Source: Devosia chinhatensis
Lineage (GTDB): Bacteria > Pseudomonadota > Alphaproteobacteria > Rhizobiales > Devosiaceae
Assembly (NCBI RefSeq): GCF_000969445.1
Contig: NZ_JZEY01000054.1
Span: 496,001 to 560,000 of the forward strand
Direction: 5' to 3'
Length of the DNA stretch: 64,000 bases
Shown here piece by piece: positions 37,598-48,051 of the stretch (within the stretch, counting starts at the first letter, position 1; each line of letters begins with the position of its first letter). The translations under genes and the position numbers were made by a program. Under the pieces are notes generated by a model. The model ran no database searches and was not told the DNA's origin. It worked only from the letters and a program-made list of their open reading frames with translations.

Positions 37598-38650
37598 TCA
37601 GGCCGCGGGGCCGGTGGATTGACGGATGATGAGGCCGGCGTCGAGAACGATTTCATCGGGCGTTTGCCGCCCCTCGATGGCAGCCAGGGCCATGTCGAAA
37701 CCGTGCCGGCCCAGCTCGACAAGAGGCTGGCCAACGGTGGTCAATTGTGGGGCAAGATAGGGCGCAAGCGTGTCGTCGAACCCGACAACGGACACATCCT
37801 GGGGCACGCGCCTGCCGGCCTTGTAGAGCGCCTGCAGGACGCCGACGGCAAGGATGTCGCATGTCGCGAAAATGGCGCTGGGCGGATCGGGCAAGGCCAG
37901 GAGCGCCTCGGCATGGGCGCGGCCCTCGGCTCCCGACCCGTCGCTGGCCAGATCGTAATACTGGCCCAGACGCAGATATTCGGGTCTGAGGGCGAGCTTA
38001 TGGGCAACGAGGCCGTCGCGATAGGCGGCGAGGCGATCCTCTTCCACGGAGCGCTTGCGGGCGGCGTCGTGCGGATAGAGTGCGGGATCGCCGCCCACGA
38101 AGGCGATACGGTGATGCCCCAGGCCGACCAGGTGATCCATCGCCGCCCGCGCGCCGACATAATTGTTCACCCGCACGAAATGGGCGCCGGCGGTCAGCGA
38201 CCGTTCGATCTCGATGGCGGGAATGCCGGCATCCTGCAGAAGCTCGACATTGTCCGGGCTGGCCGCCGTGCAAAAGAGAACCGCATCGACCCGCTGGGCG
38301 ATGAAGGTTTCGACGCCATGGCGTTCATAGCTCTCACTGCCGCCATGGTTGAAGATGACGACGCGATAGCCCGCCGCGATGGCGGCTGCTTCGACGGCGT
38401 GGGCCACGCCCACGAAGAAAGGATTGACCGTGATGGCGGTAAGCATCAGCCCGATCGTGTGACTGCGCTGCGTCCGCAGGCTGCGGGCCATGACGTTGGG
38501 CCGATAATTGGTGGCGGCAACGGCGGCGAGGACTTTTTCCCGCGCCTCCTCGGAAATATAGCCCTGCTGCTTGAGCACGCGGTTGACCGTGGCCGTGGAC
38601 ACCCCGGCCAGTTTGGCAACTTCGATCAATGTCGCGTTCTTGCTGGCCAC
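37598..38650 (-). CDS. LacI-family regulator of second sugar importer
   Basis: Regulator of 350 residues. LacI helix-turn-helix at residues 8-30 (LIEVAKLAGVSTATVNRVLKQ), then the sugar-sensing domain (ARSLRTQRSHTIGLML, FVGGDPALY). It is encoded just before the importer operon, on the same strand, with 121 bases between holding a promoter and operator. It probably represses the importer until sugar is present. Confidence 0.88.
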   Translation of the reverse strand: MASKNATLIEVAKLAGVSTATVNRVLKQQGYISEEAREKVLAAVAATNYRPNVMARSLRTQRSHTIGLMLTAITVNPFFVGVAHAVEAAAIAAGYRVVIFNHGGSESYERHGVETFIAQRVDAVLFCTAASPDNVELLQDAGIPAIEIERSLTAGAHFVRVNNYVGARAAMDHLVGLGHHRIAFVGGDPALYPHDAARKRSVEEDRLAAYRDGLVAHKLALRPEYLRLGQYYDLASDGSGAEGRAHAEALLALPDPPSAIFATCDILAVGVLQALYKAGRRVPQDVSVVGFDDTLAPYLAPQLTTVGQPLVELGRHGFDMALAAIEGRQTPDEIVLDAGLIIRQSTGPAA

Positions 38651-38704
38651 CGCACCTCTCAGGACGAGAGATGTAGGCCGAGGACCGTCTCCGGGGCAAG
38701 CCGA

Positions 38705-39739
38705 TTAGGCCGCGATCTCGGATTCCACGTATCCGGTCAGCAACGTGCCGAGCGCGACGAGCGAGTCCATATGCGTGCGCTCCCAGCCATGCGAACTGTC
38801 GAGCGAGAAACAGACGAGGCCGACACGGATATCCCAACCGGCCTCGACCGCAGCGGCGCTGTCGGAGCGGTAATGGCGGAAGGTATCCCGGACGTGCGGA
38901 ATGGCGGCGTGGGCGCAGATATCGAGCAGATGCCGGGTCATGCGCGCGTCAAAGGGACCCTGGCGATCCCTCATGGCAATGGTGACGGCGTCGTCCCGCG
39001 ATGCCTGGTTGGGCGCCGTCACCGCATTGTCGATGGCGAGCAGTTCCTCGACCTCGCGACCAAAGCCATGGGTGCCGCCAATGCCGATTTCCTCGGCAAT
39101 GGTGAACATGGCCTGGAAGGGGACGGCGACTTCGATCTTGCCCTCGGCGATCGCCTTGAGGACGGCCAGAAGCGTGGCGCAGCCAGCCTTATCGTCCAGA
39201 TGGCGCGAAACGATGAAGCCGTCGACGACTTCGGGCTGAGCGTCCACGGCGACCATGTCGCCGACATTGAAGCCGGCGCTGACGAGCGCATCGCGGTCGG
39301 GCAGGGTGGCGTCGACGCGGATTTCGAGATTGTCCCAATCGGCTGGCTGGGTGTCGACTTCGGTATTGAAGCGGTGACCCGAGGCCTTGAGGGGCAGGAT
39401 AGTGCCGCGATGTTCGCCTCTGTCGGAGAAAATGGTGACGCGGGCGCCCTCGGCGAAGCGGGCGGCCCAGGTGCCGGTATTGCGCAGGGCAAGCCGGCCA
39501 TTGGGCTTGAGTTCGGTGACCATGGCCCCGAGCGTATCGAGATGGGCGGCGAGGGCGCGGCGGGGTGGCCCATTACCCACTTCGACGAAGAGCACGCCGC
39601 GGCGGGTATATTTCGGGGAATATCCCAGTTCGCGCAGCCAGGTGTCGACAAGCGCTACGGCGCGCTCGGTCATGCCGACGGGGCTGGGGGTTTTGACGAG
39701 CTGGAGCAGGCGGTCGAGGAGGTAATCGGTGTCGATCAT
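38705..39739 (-). CDS. M42-family metallopeptidase (aminopeptidase-like)
   Basis: Cytoplasmic di-metal peptidase of 344 residues. Likely metal and catalytic residues: His66 and Asp68 (AHLDTLGAMV), Asp182 (RHLDDKAG), Glu216 and Glu217 (TIAEEIGIGG), and His317 and/or His323 (SSHGWERTH). Some M42 members of this type occur in clusters for an N-acetylglutaminylglutamine amide osmolyte, but no such genes are seen here. It overlaps the GntR gene by 4 bases and is the last gene of the second peptide-type importer operon, so it probably trims imported peptides. Confidence 0.82.
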   Translation of the reverse strand: MIDTDYLLDRLLQLVKTPSPVGMTERAVALVDTWLRELGYSPKYTRRGVLFVEVGNGPPRRALAAHLDTLGAMVTELKPNGRLALRNTGTWAARFAEGARVTIFSDRGEHRGTILPLKASGHRFNTEVDTQPADWDNLEIRVDATLPDRDALVSAGFNVGDMVAVDAQPEVVDGFIVSRHLDDKAGCATLLAVLKAIAEGKIEVAVPFQAMFTIAEEIGIGGTHGFGREVEELLAIDNAVTAPNQASRDDAVTIAMRDRQGPFDARMTRHLLDICAHAAIPHVRDTFRHYRSDSAAAVEAGWDIRVGLVCFSLDSSHGWERTHMDSLVALGTLLTGYVESEIAA

Positions 39740-40524
39740 GCCGAGCGGCGCTTTCTGGAGCGGCTGGGGGAGATTTCTTCGAGGAAACGGTCTTCGAGCT
39801 TGGCCTCAAGCCCCAGCATGTGCTGCTCGGCTTCCGCCATATGCGCGGAGAGGATTGCTGCAGCTGCTGGCGGATCACGACGGCGCATGGCATCGATCAG
39901 GTCGCGCTGATGGCGGATGCCGCTTTCGCGCGAGACGGGCTCAGGCTGGACATAAATGTCCTGCGCGATGGTGAGATCCTTGAGGAGGCGCTGGAGAAAC
40001 CGGCAGGTGAAGGCGAGGATCGGATTATCGGAATATTCGGCGACGACGCCGTGGAAATCGAGCTCGGCCATGCGCTGATTCCAGCGCTCGGTGGCATCGG
40101 CCGGCTCGTGATCATAGATGCGGATGATCGCTTCGAGCCGGTTGAGGCCGGCCTCGTCGATATGCGGGGTGGCGCTGGCGGCCAATTGCGGCTCCAGCAC
40201 TTTGCGCATCTCGTAGATATTGGCGATGGAGAGGTTCTTGGCGAAGAGGAAGTTGGAGAGCAGGCTCATCGCCCGGCCTTCGGACATGCGCTCGATGAAG
40301 GCGCCGCCGCCCGGGCCGGTGCGGACGGAAATCAGCCCCTGGACTTCCAGCGCCTTGAGGGCCTCGCGCACGGTGCCCTTGCTGGCTGTGAACTGGGCGA
40401 TGAGGTCGCGCTCCTGGGGGAGGCGGTCGCCGGGAGCCAGGCCATGCTCGACGATCATGCGCTTGATGGCGTCGACGATCTCGTCAGTGCGCTTGCGGCG
40501 GGGCGGTGTCTCGATCTCGCTCAT
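39736..40524 (-). CDS. GntR-family regulator, FadR subfamily
   Basis: Regulator of 262 residues with winged helix (GLAPGDRLPQERDLIAQF, SKGTVREALKALEVQG) and an FCD domain (YEMRKVLEPQLAA, RHQRDLIDAMRRRD). It is embedded in the importer operon between ATPase and M42 genes, overlapping both by 4 bases, so it is made with the importer. Its probable targets are the 16-base palindromes at 45850-45894 in front of the same operon. Confidence 0.86.
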   Translation of the reverse strand: MSEIETPPRRKRTDEIVDAIKRMIVEHGLAPGDRLPQERDLIAQFTASKGTVREALKALEVQGLISVRTGPGGGAFIERMSEGRAMSLLSNFLFAKNLSIANIYEMRKVLEPQLAASATPHIDEAGLNRLEAIIRIYDHEPADATERWNQRMAELDFHGVVAEYSDNPILAFTCRFLQRLLKDLTIAQDIYVQPEPVSRESGIRHQRDLIDAMRRRDPPAAAAILSAHMAEAEQHMLGLEAKLEDRFLEEISPSRSRKRRSA

Positions 40525-41327
40525 GCGGCGTCCGGTGCGGTGAGGCGCGGCGCGCTGGCGATGAGCGACCGCGTATAATCGTGCTGCGGGGCGGCGAAGA
40601 GCGCGGCTGCGGGGCCGACCTCCACCACTTCCCCGAGATACATGACGGCGACGCGATCGGAAATCGATTCCACCACGGCCAGGTCGTGGCTGATGAAGAG
40701 ATAGGACAGGCCCAGATCGTCGCGCAATTGCTGGAGCAGCAGCAGCACCTGGGCCTGCACCGAGACGTCGAGCGCCGAAACCGGCTCGTCGAGCACCAGA
40801 ATGCTGGCCTCGGCGGCAAGGGCGCGGGCAATGGCGATGCGCTGGGCCTGGCCGCCGGAGAATTCGTGCGGATAACGCTCGAGCGTATCGAGCGGCATCT
40901 GCACGGCATCGACCAGTTCGCGCTTGCGGATGGCGCGCTTCGTGGCGTCATAGCCGCAGAGCAGGCGCAGCGGCACGTCGAGGATCTGTCCGATGGTTTT
41001 GCGCGGATTGAGCGAGGCGACCGGGTCCTGGAACACATATTGAATGGTGCGGCCGAAGGCGCGGGAGCCGGCGGAGGCCAGGTCGGACCATGGTTTGTTG
41101 TCGATCAGCATGGTGCCGGCGCTGGGGGCCTCAAGCCCGATCAGCATACGGGCAAGCGTCGACTTGCCGGAACCGCTTTCCCCGACGATGCCAAGGGTCT
41201 CGCCGCGCTTGAGGTTCAGCGAGATGCCGCGAACGGCCTGCACTTCGGTGGCTTTCCTGCCAAAGAGCGATCGACCGCCGCCAAAGGTCTTGACGAGATC
41301 GCGGATCTGGACGGCGTTTTCGCTCAT
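40521..41327 (-). CDS. Peptide-importer ATPase (DppF-like)
   Basis: Cytoplasmic ATPase of 268 residues. Walker A GESGSGKST, EFSGGQAQRIAIARAL signature (F in place of L), LVLDEPVSALDVSVQ, and a C-terminal DYTRSLIASAPRL. It pairs with the ATPase half of the fused protein encoded just upstream; start and stop overlaps of 4 bases link them. Confidence 0.89.
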   Translation of the reverse strand: MSENAVQIRDLVKTFGGGRSLFGRKATEVQAVRGISLNLKRGETLGIVGESGSGKSTLARMLIGLEAPSAGTMLIDNKPWSDLASAGSRAFGRTIQYVFQDPVASLNPRKTIGQILDVPLRLLCGYDATKRAIRKRELVDAVQMPLDTLERYPHEFSGGQAQRIAIARALAAEASILVLDEPVSALDVSVQAQVLLLLQQLRDDLGLSYLFISHDLAVVESISDRVAVMYLGEVVEVGPAAALFAAPQHDYTRSLIASAPRLTAPDAA

Positions 41328-43110
41328 GGGCGGGCCTCCTGAAACAGCGGGCGGACACGGTCGAGGAAGCCATGGCCCTCGCCCAGCTCCGGCACACAGG
41401 CGATTAGGCGCTTGGTGTAATTATGCTGCGGGTCATTGAGGACCGCTTGCGTGTCGCCCTGTTCGACGATCTCGCCATTTTTCATTACCGCCACCCGGTC
41501 GCAGACCTGGGCGACGACGCCGAAATCGTGGGTGATAAGGAGAAGGGCGAGGCCCCGCTCGCGCCTGAGATCCTGCAAGAGGTCGAGAATACGGGCCTGT
41601 ACGGTGACGTCGAGCGCGGTGGTGGGCTCATCAGCGATGATGATGTCGGGATCGTTGGCGAGTGCCATGGCGATGCCGATGCGCTGACGCTGGCCGCCCG
41701 AGAGCTCGTGCGGAAAGGCCGAGGCCCGGCTTGCCGCATCGCGGATGCCGACGGTTTCCATGAGCTCCACGGCGCGCGAGCGCGCGGCGGTCTTGCCGAG
41801 AGACTTATGGGCCAGGATGGCCTCGGCGATCTGGTCGCCCACGGCAAAAAGCGGATGGAGCGTGGTCAGCGGGTCCTGGAAGACATAGGCGACGCGGGCG
41901 CCGCGCAGGGCGATCAATTCCTGCTCACGCAGGGAGAAGGTATCCTTGCCGTCTACATAGGCGGCGCCGCCGGTGATGACGCCGGGCGGGGAGGCGACGA
42001 GGCCCATCAGCGACAATGCGGTGACCGACTTGCCGGAGCCGCTTTCTCCAATGAGGCCCAGGCACTCGCCCTTGTCGAGCCGGAAGCTGATGTCCTTGAC
42101 GGCCGGGGTGATGCTGTCGCCAGTATCGAAGCCGGTCGAGAGGCTTTCGACGACGAGGGCCGGCGCATCGGCAAGGGTGGGGGCAGGTTTGCTCCTGCGG
42201 GCGATCCTGGTCACGGCCATGGGCCGGTCCAGCGCACCGGAGCGCAGGCGCGGATCGAGCACGTCGCGAATGCCGTCGCCCAAAAGGTTGATGGACATGA
42301 CGAGCACGAAAATCATGATGCCCGGAATGATCGAGGCATGGGGCGCGGTGAAGAGCTGTGCGCGGGCCTGGCCGAGCATGGAGCCGAGGTCGGCCGTGGG
42401 CGGCTGGGCACCGAGGCCGAGGAAGGAGAGGCCGGCGGTTTCGAGGATCATCCAGCCCACGGTGGTCGACATGGTGATGACGATGACCGGCAGGACATTG
42501 GGCAGGACTTCGGTAAAGAGGATCGCCGCATGGCTTTTGCCCGAGAGGCGCGCGGCGTCGACGAATTCGCGATTGCGGATCGAGACGGTGACGCCGCGGA
42601 TATTGCGCGCGAAGAAGGGGATGTTGACCAGCGCGATCGCGTAGAGCGCGTTGAGCAGGCCCGGCCCCAGTGCGGCGACGATGGCAATGGCGAGGAGGAT
42701 ATAGGGGAAAGCCATCAGCATATCGACGAAGCGCATGAGGATGCTGTCCGTCGCGCCGCGCGCATAGCCGGCGACGAGGCCGATCAGCGAGCCGAACAAA
42801 GCTGCGAGCGCGGTGGCACTGATGCCGACGAGTAGGGAAACCTGCGTGCCCCAGATGAGGCGGGAGACAATATCGCGGCCCAGATGATCGGTGCCCAGCA
42901 GGTGTCCGGCGCTGAACGGGGGCAGGAGGCGATTTGGCTGGTCGGTGATGTCCGGGTTGGGAATAGGCAGTATCGGCGCGAGCAGCGCTACGACAACGAT
43001 GAAGCTGAAGATGAACAGGCCTGCGGCGGCGAGTCTATTGGCCATCAATAGCTGGAAATTGCTGCGGCGCTTGCGCTCGGCGGTGGGGGCGTTGGTCATG
43101 GAAAGGTCAG

Positions 43111-43114
<4 letters not shown>
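41324..43114 (-). CDS. Fused permease-ATPase (DppC-DppD in one chain)
   Basis: Single chain of 596 residues. Residues 1-290 are a DppC-type permease (GTDHLGRDIVSRLIWGTQ, EFVDAARLSGKSHAAI, LLGDGIRDVLDPRLR). After a linker of about 30 residues, residues 320-590 are a complete DppD-type ATPase: Walker A GESGSGKS (356-363), [15 protein letters not shown] (471 on) and ADEPTTALD. The join falls in continuous frame with no sign of frameshift. A fused importer half is known from other bacteria but is the less common form. It starts by overlapping the DppB-like stop by 4 bases. Confidence 0.9.
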
Positions 43115-44058
<944 letters not shown>

Positions 44059-44102
44059 GGGGTGGTCCTCCTTGGTGCGGCGTGGGGAGAGAGCCCCACC
44101 TA

Positions 44103-44193
44103 GCCTCCCCCGAAGGAGGGGGAGGGCAAGATCGCGTTTGTCGCGGGGCTGGTGAGCCACCGGCAGACGCCTCCCCCTGTTTCAGGGGGAGGC
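44103..44193. repeat. Intergenic palindromic repeat with two hairpins
   Basis: CCTCCCCC-gaagga-GGGGGAGG (44104-44125) and GCCTCCCCCTG-ttt-CAGGGGGAGGC (44169-44193), the second with 11 perfect pairs. It fills most of the 158-base spacer between the family 5 binding-protein gene and the permease gene. It resembles the repeat at 30101-30190 and here also plays the post-binding-protein hairpin role. Confidence 0.6.
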
Positions 44194-44216
44194 AGGGTGG
44201 GGGTGTCCCGTCCCTG

Positions 44217-45785
44217 TTACTGCTTGGTCACGTCCCGGAGGACGAGGCTGAAGTCGGGCTGCAGTTCGAAGTCGCCGACAGCGCTGGTGACGACGGCATT
44301 CTGCTTCCAGTTGGCGACGAAGAGCCAAGGGGCGTCTTCGTGAGTGAGGGCCTGAACCTGGCGGTAGAGGTCGCCGCGCTCTTCCGGATCGGTCGAGAGG
44401 CGGGCCTGGTCGAGCAGCGCGTCCACTTCCGGATTGGAATAATAGGACGAGTTGAAACCGCCTTCTTCGGGCCATGCGGCGGTGCGCAGGGTGAGGAAGG
44501 GCAGGGTGTCCGGATCGGAGGTCATCCAGGCCATTTCGGCCATGTCTGCCTTGCCTTCGAGGCCGGGATTCACTTCCGAAAGGAAGGTGTTCCACTCATA
44601 GGTCTGGATCTCGACATTGAGCCCCACGGCCGCAAGGTCCGCCTGGATGGCAGTGCCCATCGGTACCGGATCGAGCATGCCCGAGCCGCCTTCGGTCACG
44701 AGGAAGGTCAGAGAAGCACCTTCTGCACCGGCTTCGGCGAGCAGTTCGCGGGCTTTTTCCGGATCATAGGGATAGGGCTGGACGTCTTCGTTATAGGCCC
44801 AGTTGAAGGCGGGCGGAATTGGGCCGGCGGAGACGTCAGCCGTGCCCTGAAGCACATCGCTGACGAGGCTTTCCTTGTTGACGGCATAGTTCACTGCCTG
44901 GCGCACGCGGACATCGGCGAAGGGGCCGTCCTTGGCGTTGAGCATGACGTACCAGACATGGGGGCCGACGGCTTCCACAACCTGGTAATTGGCGTCGCCC
45001 GAGAACTGGGCGACATTGTCGGGCGGGGTTTCGAGCAGCACGTCAATGCCGCCGGAGAGCATTTCGGCGACGCGTGTATTGGCATCGGTGATGGGGCGGA
45101 AAATCACCGCTTCGAGCGCAGGAGCACCATCCCAATAGGCGTCATTGCGCGAAGCGAGGACGCGGCTGTTGGACTGCCATTCCTCGAACTTGAAGGCGCC
45201 CGTGCCCGAGGGGTGACGGCCATAATCGGCGCCATACTGCTCGACGGCAGAAGGGGACACGATGAGGCCGGTCGGCGAGGCCAGATTGCTCATGAACGGG
45301 GCAAAGGGCTCGCTGAGGGTGAACCTGACGGTCAGCTCGTCCACCACCTCGACACTGTCGATGGAAGCGAAGTTGAACGAGAGCGGGAAGGGGCCGGTCT
45401 CGTGGAAGGGGTGGGCGTCATCGAGCATGCGATCGAAGTTGAACTTCACCGCCTCGGCATTGAAGCTGCTGCCATCATGGAAGGTGACGCCGTCGCGAAG
45501 GGTAAACGTATATTCGAGGCCATCCTCGGAAATGGTCCAATCGGTCGCCAAGGCCGGCTCGATTTCGAGCGTGCCCGGCGCATTGCGAACCAGGCCGTCA
45601 TAGATGTTCACCGCGATGCGGAAATCGTTCGAGGCAGTCGAGACGTGCGGATCGAGCGAGGCCGGCTCGGCGATCTGGCCGACGACCAGGATATTAGGCG
45701 GGGTCTGCGCCATTGTTGGTGCGGCCAGTGTCAGGGCGGTGGCGGCCAAGAGCAGCGGCGCCAAGGCTTTCCAGTTGCGGATCAT
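44217..45785 (-). CDS. Family 5 substrate-binding protein, second peptide-type importer
   Basis: Periplasmic binding protein of 522 residues. Signal peptide MIRNWKALAPLLLAATALTL, cleavage after TMA. SBP_bac_5 features: EPASLDPHVSTASNDFRI, FTLRDGVTFHDGSSFNAEAVKFN, VRQAVNYAVNKESLV. AAGGAGAGG supports the start at 45785. It heads the operon binding protein - DppB - fused DppC/D - DppF - GntR - M42 peptidase. Confidence 0.9.
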   Translation of the reverse strand: MIRNWKALAPLLLAATALTLAAPTMAQTPPNILVVGQIAEPASLDPHVSTASNDFRIAVNIYDGLVRNAPGTLEIEPALATDWTISEDGLEYTFTLRDGVTFHDGSSFNAEAVKFNFDRMLDDAHPFHETGPFPLSFNFASIDSVEVVDELTVRFTLSEPFAPFMSNLASPTGLIVSPSAVEQYGADYGRHPSGTGAFKFEEWQSNSRVLASRNDAYWDGAPALEAVIFRPITDANTRVAEMLSGGIDVLLETPPDNVAQFSGDANYQVVEAVGPHVWYVMLNAKDGPFADVRVRQAVNYAVNKESLVSDVLQGTADVSAGPIPPAFNWAYNEDVQPYPYDPEKARELLAEAGAEGASLTFLVTEGGSGMLDPVPMGTAIQADLAAVGLNVEIQTYEWNTFLSEVNPGLEGKADMAEMAWMTSDPDTLPFLTLRTAAWPEEGGFNSSYYSNPEVDALLDQARLSTDPEERGDLYRQVQALTHEDAPWLFVANWKQNAVVTSAVGDFELQPDFSLVLRDVTKQ

Positions 45786-45849
45786 GTGAACCTCTCCTTG
45801 CTTTCCCTTTCCTTGCTCCCCAGCGTCCTGCATGGGAGAAGGGTTGATG

Positions 45850-45894
45850 ATTTATCATCATAAATTTGCCCTCTGTCAATTTATGATGATAAAT
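45850..45894. promoter_or_regulatory. Twin mirror-image 16-base palindromes over divergent promoters
   Basis: ATTTATCATCATAAAT (45850-45865) and its exact reverse complement ATTTATGATGATAAAT (45879-45894), each with 6-base arms of its own. Minus-strand promoter: TTGACA (45879-45874), 17 bases, GATAAA (45856-45851) inside the first palindrome. A plus-strand GATAAA at 45888-45893 inside the second could be the -10 of the DUF1028 gene. The likely binder is the GntR regulator of the importer operon (39736-40524). Confidence 0.65.
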
Positions 45895-45915
45895 GACTGA
45901 CCATGAGGTGTTTGC

Positions 45916-46554
45916 ATGACGTTCTCCATTGTTGCCCGCGATCCCGATACAGGCGCGTTCGGCGTTGCCACGGCGACGGCAGGGCCGATGGTGGGGGCGC
46001 TGGTGCCGCATGGTCTGGCCGGAACAGGCGCCGTGGCGACGCAGGCTATGACCAATCCCTATATCGCACTCGACGCCCTGGCAGCGCTCGAAGAAGCCGA
46101 GGCCTCCCTGGCGCTGGCGGCGGCGCTGGAGGGCGATGAAGATCGGCAGAGGCGGCAGGCCATCGTCGTGGATCGGCAGGGCCGGACGTCAGGCTGGACG
46201 GGGGAACAATGCGAAGGCGCGGCGGGGCATGTCCTCAATGACAATGTTGCGGTGGCCGGCAACATGCTCACCGACGACGCCGTGCTCGACGCAGTAATGA
46301 CCGGTTTTGGCGCTCCGGCCGGACATTTTGGCCGAGCGCTCTATAACGGGCTGGCTTCCGGCGCCCGGGCCGGGGGCGACAAAAGGGGGCTGGGCTCGGC
46401 CGCGCTCAAGGTCTTCGGCACCGAGGCCTATCCCGCGCTCGATCTGCGGATCGACTGGTCGGCGGACCCGATCGGTGACCTCGAAGCCCTGCTGGCCCTT
46501 GCGATGGACGGCAATTATGCCGACTTCTTCGCGCAGGTGCCGCGACGCGGCTAG
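45916..46554 (+). CDS. DUF1028-family protein (putative Ntn-type hydrolase)
   Basis: Protein of 212 residues without signal peptide. The N-terminus MTFSIVARDPDTGAFGVATA is the DUF1028 hallmark; GLAGTGAVATQA and AVAGNML also fit. The family is of unknown function, with an Ntn-hydrolase-like fold suggested in databases as far as I recall. DUF1028 genes often lie next to peptide importers. Here it is divergent from one, sharing a 130-base control region, so a role in processing an imported peptide or amide is inferred. It ends in a 4-base convergent overlap with the SDR gene. Confidence 0.83.
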   Translation: MTFSIVARDPDTGAFGVATATAGPMVGALVPHGLAGTGAVATQAMTNPYIALDALAALEEAEASLALAAALEGDEDRQRRQAIVVDRQGRTSGWTGEQCEGAAGHVLNDNVAVAGNMLTDDAVLDAVMTGFGAPAGHFGRALYNGLASGARAGGDKRGLGSAALKVFGTEAYPALDLRIDWSADPIGDLEALLALAMDGNYADFFAQVPRRG

Positions 46555-47282
46555 GCCGTCCAGCCGCCATCGATGATGTGGACCTGCCCGGTCGTGTAGG
46601 TCGCTCCGGCCAGATAGACGGCGAGGTCTGCGACTTCCTCCGGCCGGGCGATCCGCCCGATCGGCTGGCGGGCAATGAACGCTCTTTTCGCCCCCTCGAA
46701 ATCGCCGGTCGCCTGCCAGCGCTCGTGCAGGCTGGGCGAATCCACGGTGCCCGGGCAAATGGCGTTCACCCGGATATTGCTGGCGGTGTAATCGGCGGCG
46801 ATGGATTTGGTGAGCCCGACCACAGCGGCCTTCGAGATGGTATAGGCGGCGCGCTTGGGCACGCCCTTAACCGACGAGGCGACGGTGGCCATGTTGATGA
46901 TGGCGCCATCCTTGCGCTCGAGCATCTGCGGCAGCACGGCCTGGATGGTGCGGATCTGGGCCCGGACATTGAGATCGAGTGCGAAATCGAGATCGGCGTC
47001 GCTCATCTCCAGCACGGTGCCCGAATGGACGACGCCGGCGCAATTGAAGAGCACATCGATCCGGCCGATCTCCGAAACGGCCAGGCGCACGGCATCGGCA
47101 GAAAGCACATCGAGCACGCGCGTGCTGATGCCGTCGCGGCCGTCGAGTTCGGCAAGCCGGGTGGCGTTGACGTCGGTGGCGATCACCTGTGCACCGGCGC
47201 GGGCAAAGGCTTCGGCCGAGGCGCGGCCAATGCCCTGCGCGGCGGCGGTAATGAAGACGACCTTGCCCTCGAGACTGGCCAT
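46551..47282 (-). CDS. Short-chain dehydrogenase/reductase
   Basis: NAD(P)-dependent SDR of 243 residues. Cofactor loop TAAAQGIG (12-19, first Gly of TGxxxGxG replaced by Ala), NCAG (80-83), catalytic Asn105, Ser136/137, Tyr147 and Lys151, C-terminus IIDGGWTA. The TAAAQGIG form occurs in the DHRS6/hydroxybutyrate dehydrogenase-like subgroup. AGAGGAGG supports the start at 47282. It lies 13 bases after cobM, so it may be co-transcribed with the cobalamin genes, but no role in that pathway is known. Confidence 0.85.
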   Translation of the reverse strand: MASLEGKVVFITAAAQGIGRASAEAFARAGAQVIATDVNATRLAELDGRDGISTRVLDVLSADAVRLAVSEIGRIDVLFNCAGVVHSGTVLEMSDADLDFALDLNVRAQIRTIQAVLPQMLERKDGAIINMATVASSVKGVPKRAAYTISKAAVVGLTKSIAADYTASNIRVNAICPGTVDSPSLHERWQATGDFEGAKRAFIARQPIGRIARPEEVADLAVYLAGATYTTGQVHIIDGGWTA

Positions 47283-47295
47283 GAAAATCCTCCTC

Positions 47296-48051
47296 TCAGC
47301 GTCCGCGGAAGCGGCGTTGGTAATCGGGATCGTAAAGCGAACTTTCGCGGAAATCATCAGCGCCGAGGCCGCGGCCAACAAAGATCAGCGCGGTGCGCTC
47401 CACGGGGTCGGCGGCAAAGGCAGCAGCAATGTCGGCCAGGGTGCCGCGCAGGATCTTCTGGTCGGGCCAGCTCGCATGAGCGACGATCGCCACCGGACAA
47501 TCAGCGCCATAATGGGGGGTCAGCTCGGCCACGACCTGGTCCAGCGCATGGATGGCGAGGTGAATGGCGAGCGTTGCGCCGGTCGTCGCGAAGGCTGAAA
47601 GGGTTTCCCCCTGTGGCATGGGGGAGGCGCGGCCGGAGACGCGGGTCAGCACCAGGCTTTGCGCAATTGCGGGAATGGTGAGTTCGCGCCCCAAAGCAGC
47701 GGCGGCGGCGGCGAAGGCGGGGACGCCGGGGGTGAGATCATAGGGAATGGCGAGCCGGTCGAGCCGGCGGATCTGTTCGGCGACCGCGCTCCAGACGGAA
47801 AGGTCGCCTGAATGGAGGCGCGCGACGTCCTCGCCCTCCTCATGGGCCCTCACGTATTCTGCCTCGATCTCGTCGAGCGACAGCGGCGCCGTATCGACGA
47901 GCCGGGCGCCGGGCGGGCACCAGTCCAGCATTTCCCTGGGGACGATGGAGCCGGCATAGAGGCAGACCCTGCAGCGGGCGAGCAGGTCGCGGCCGCGCAC
48001 GGTGATGAGATCGGCAGCACCGGGCCCGGCACCGATGAAATGCACAGTCAT
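47296..48051 (-). CDS. cobM: Precorrin-4 C11-methyltransferase
   Basis: SAM-dependent methyltransferase of 251 residues of the aerobic cobalamin pathway. Features: [46 protein letters not shown] and [14 protein letters not shown], the CobM/CbiF pattern. The start at 48051 overlaps the cobL stop by 4 bases; an alternative start is 18 bases upstream. It is the last cob gene of the operon. Confidence 0.93.
   Translation of the reverse strand: MTVHFIGAGPGAADLITVRGRDLLARCRVCLYAGSIVPREMLDWCPPGARLVDTAPLSLDEIEAEYVRAHEEGEDVARLHSGDLSVWSAVAEQIRRLDRLAIPYDLTPGVPAFAAAAAALGRELTIPAIAQSLVLTRVSGRASPMPQGETLSAFATTGATLAIHLAIHALDQVVAELTPHYGADCPVAIVAHASWPDQKILRGTLADIAAAFAADPVERTALIFVGRGLGADDFRESSLYDPDYQRRFRGR

Noticed and set aside
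37619-39910. 763-codon open frame on the plus strand
   Set aside because: It lies antisense to the LacI, M42 and GntR genes, has no family features and no RBS. It is a GC-rich shadow.
46551-47282. SDR as a direct replacement for CobK
   Set aside because: CobK is an unrelated reductase family, and the SDR has ordinary SDR motifs. Position alone is not enough to assign the function.
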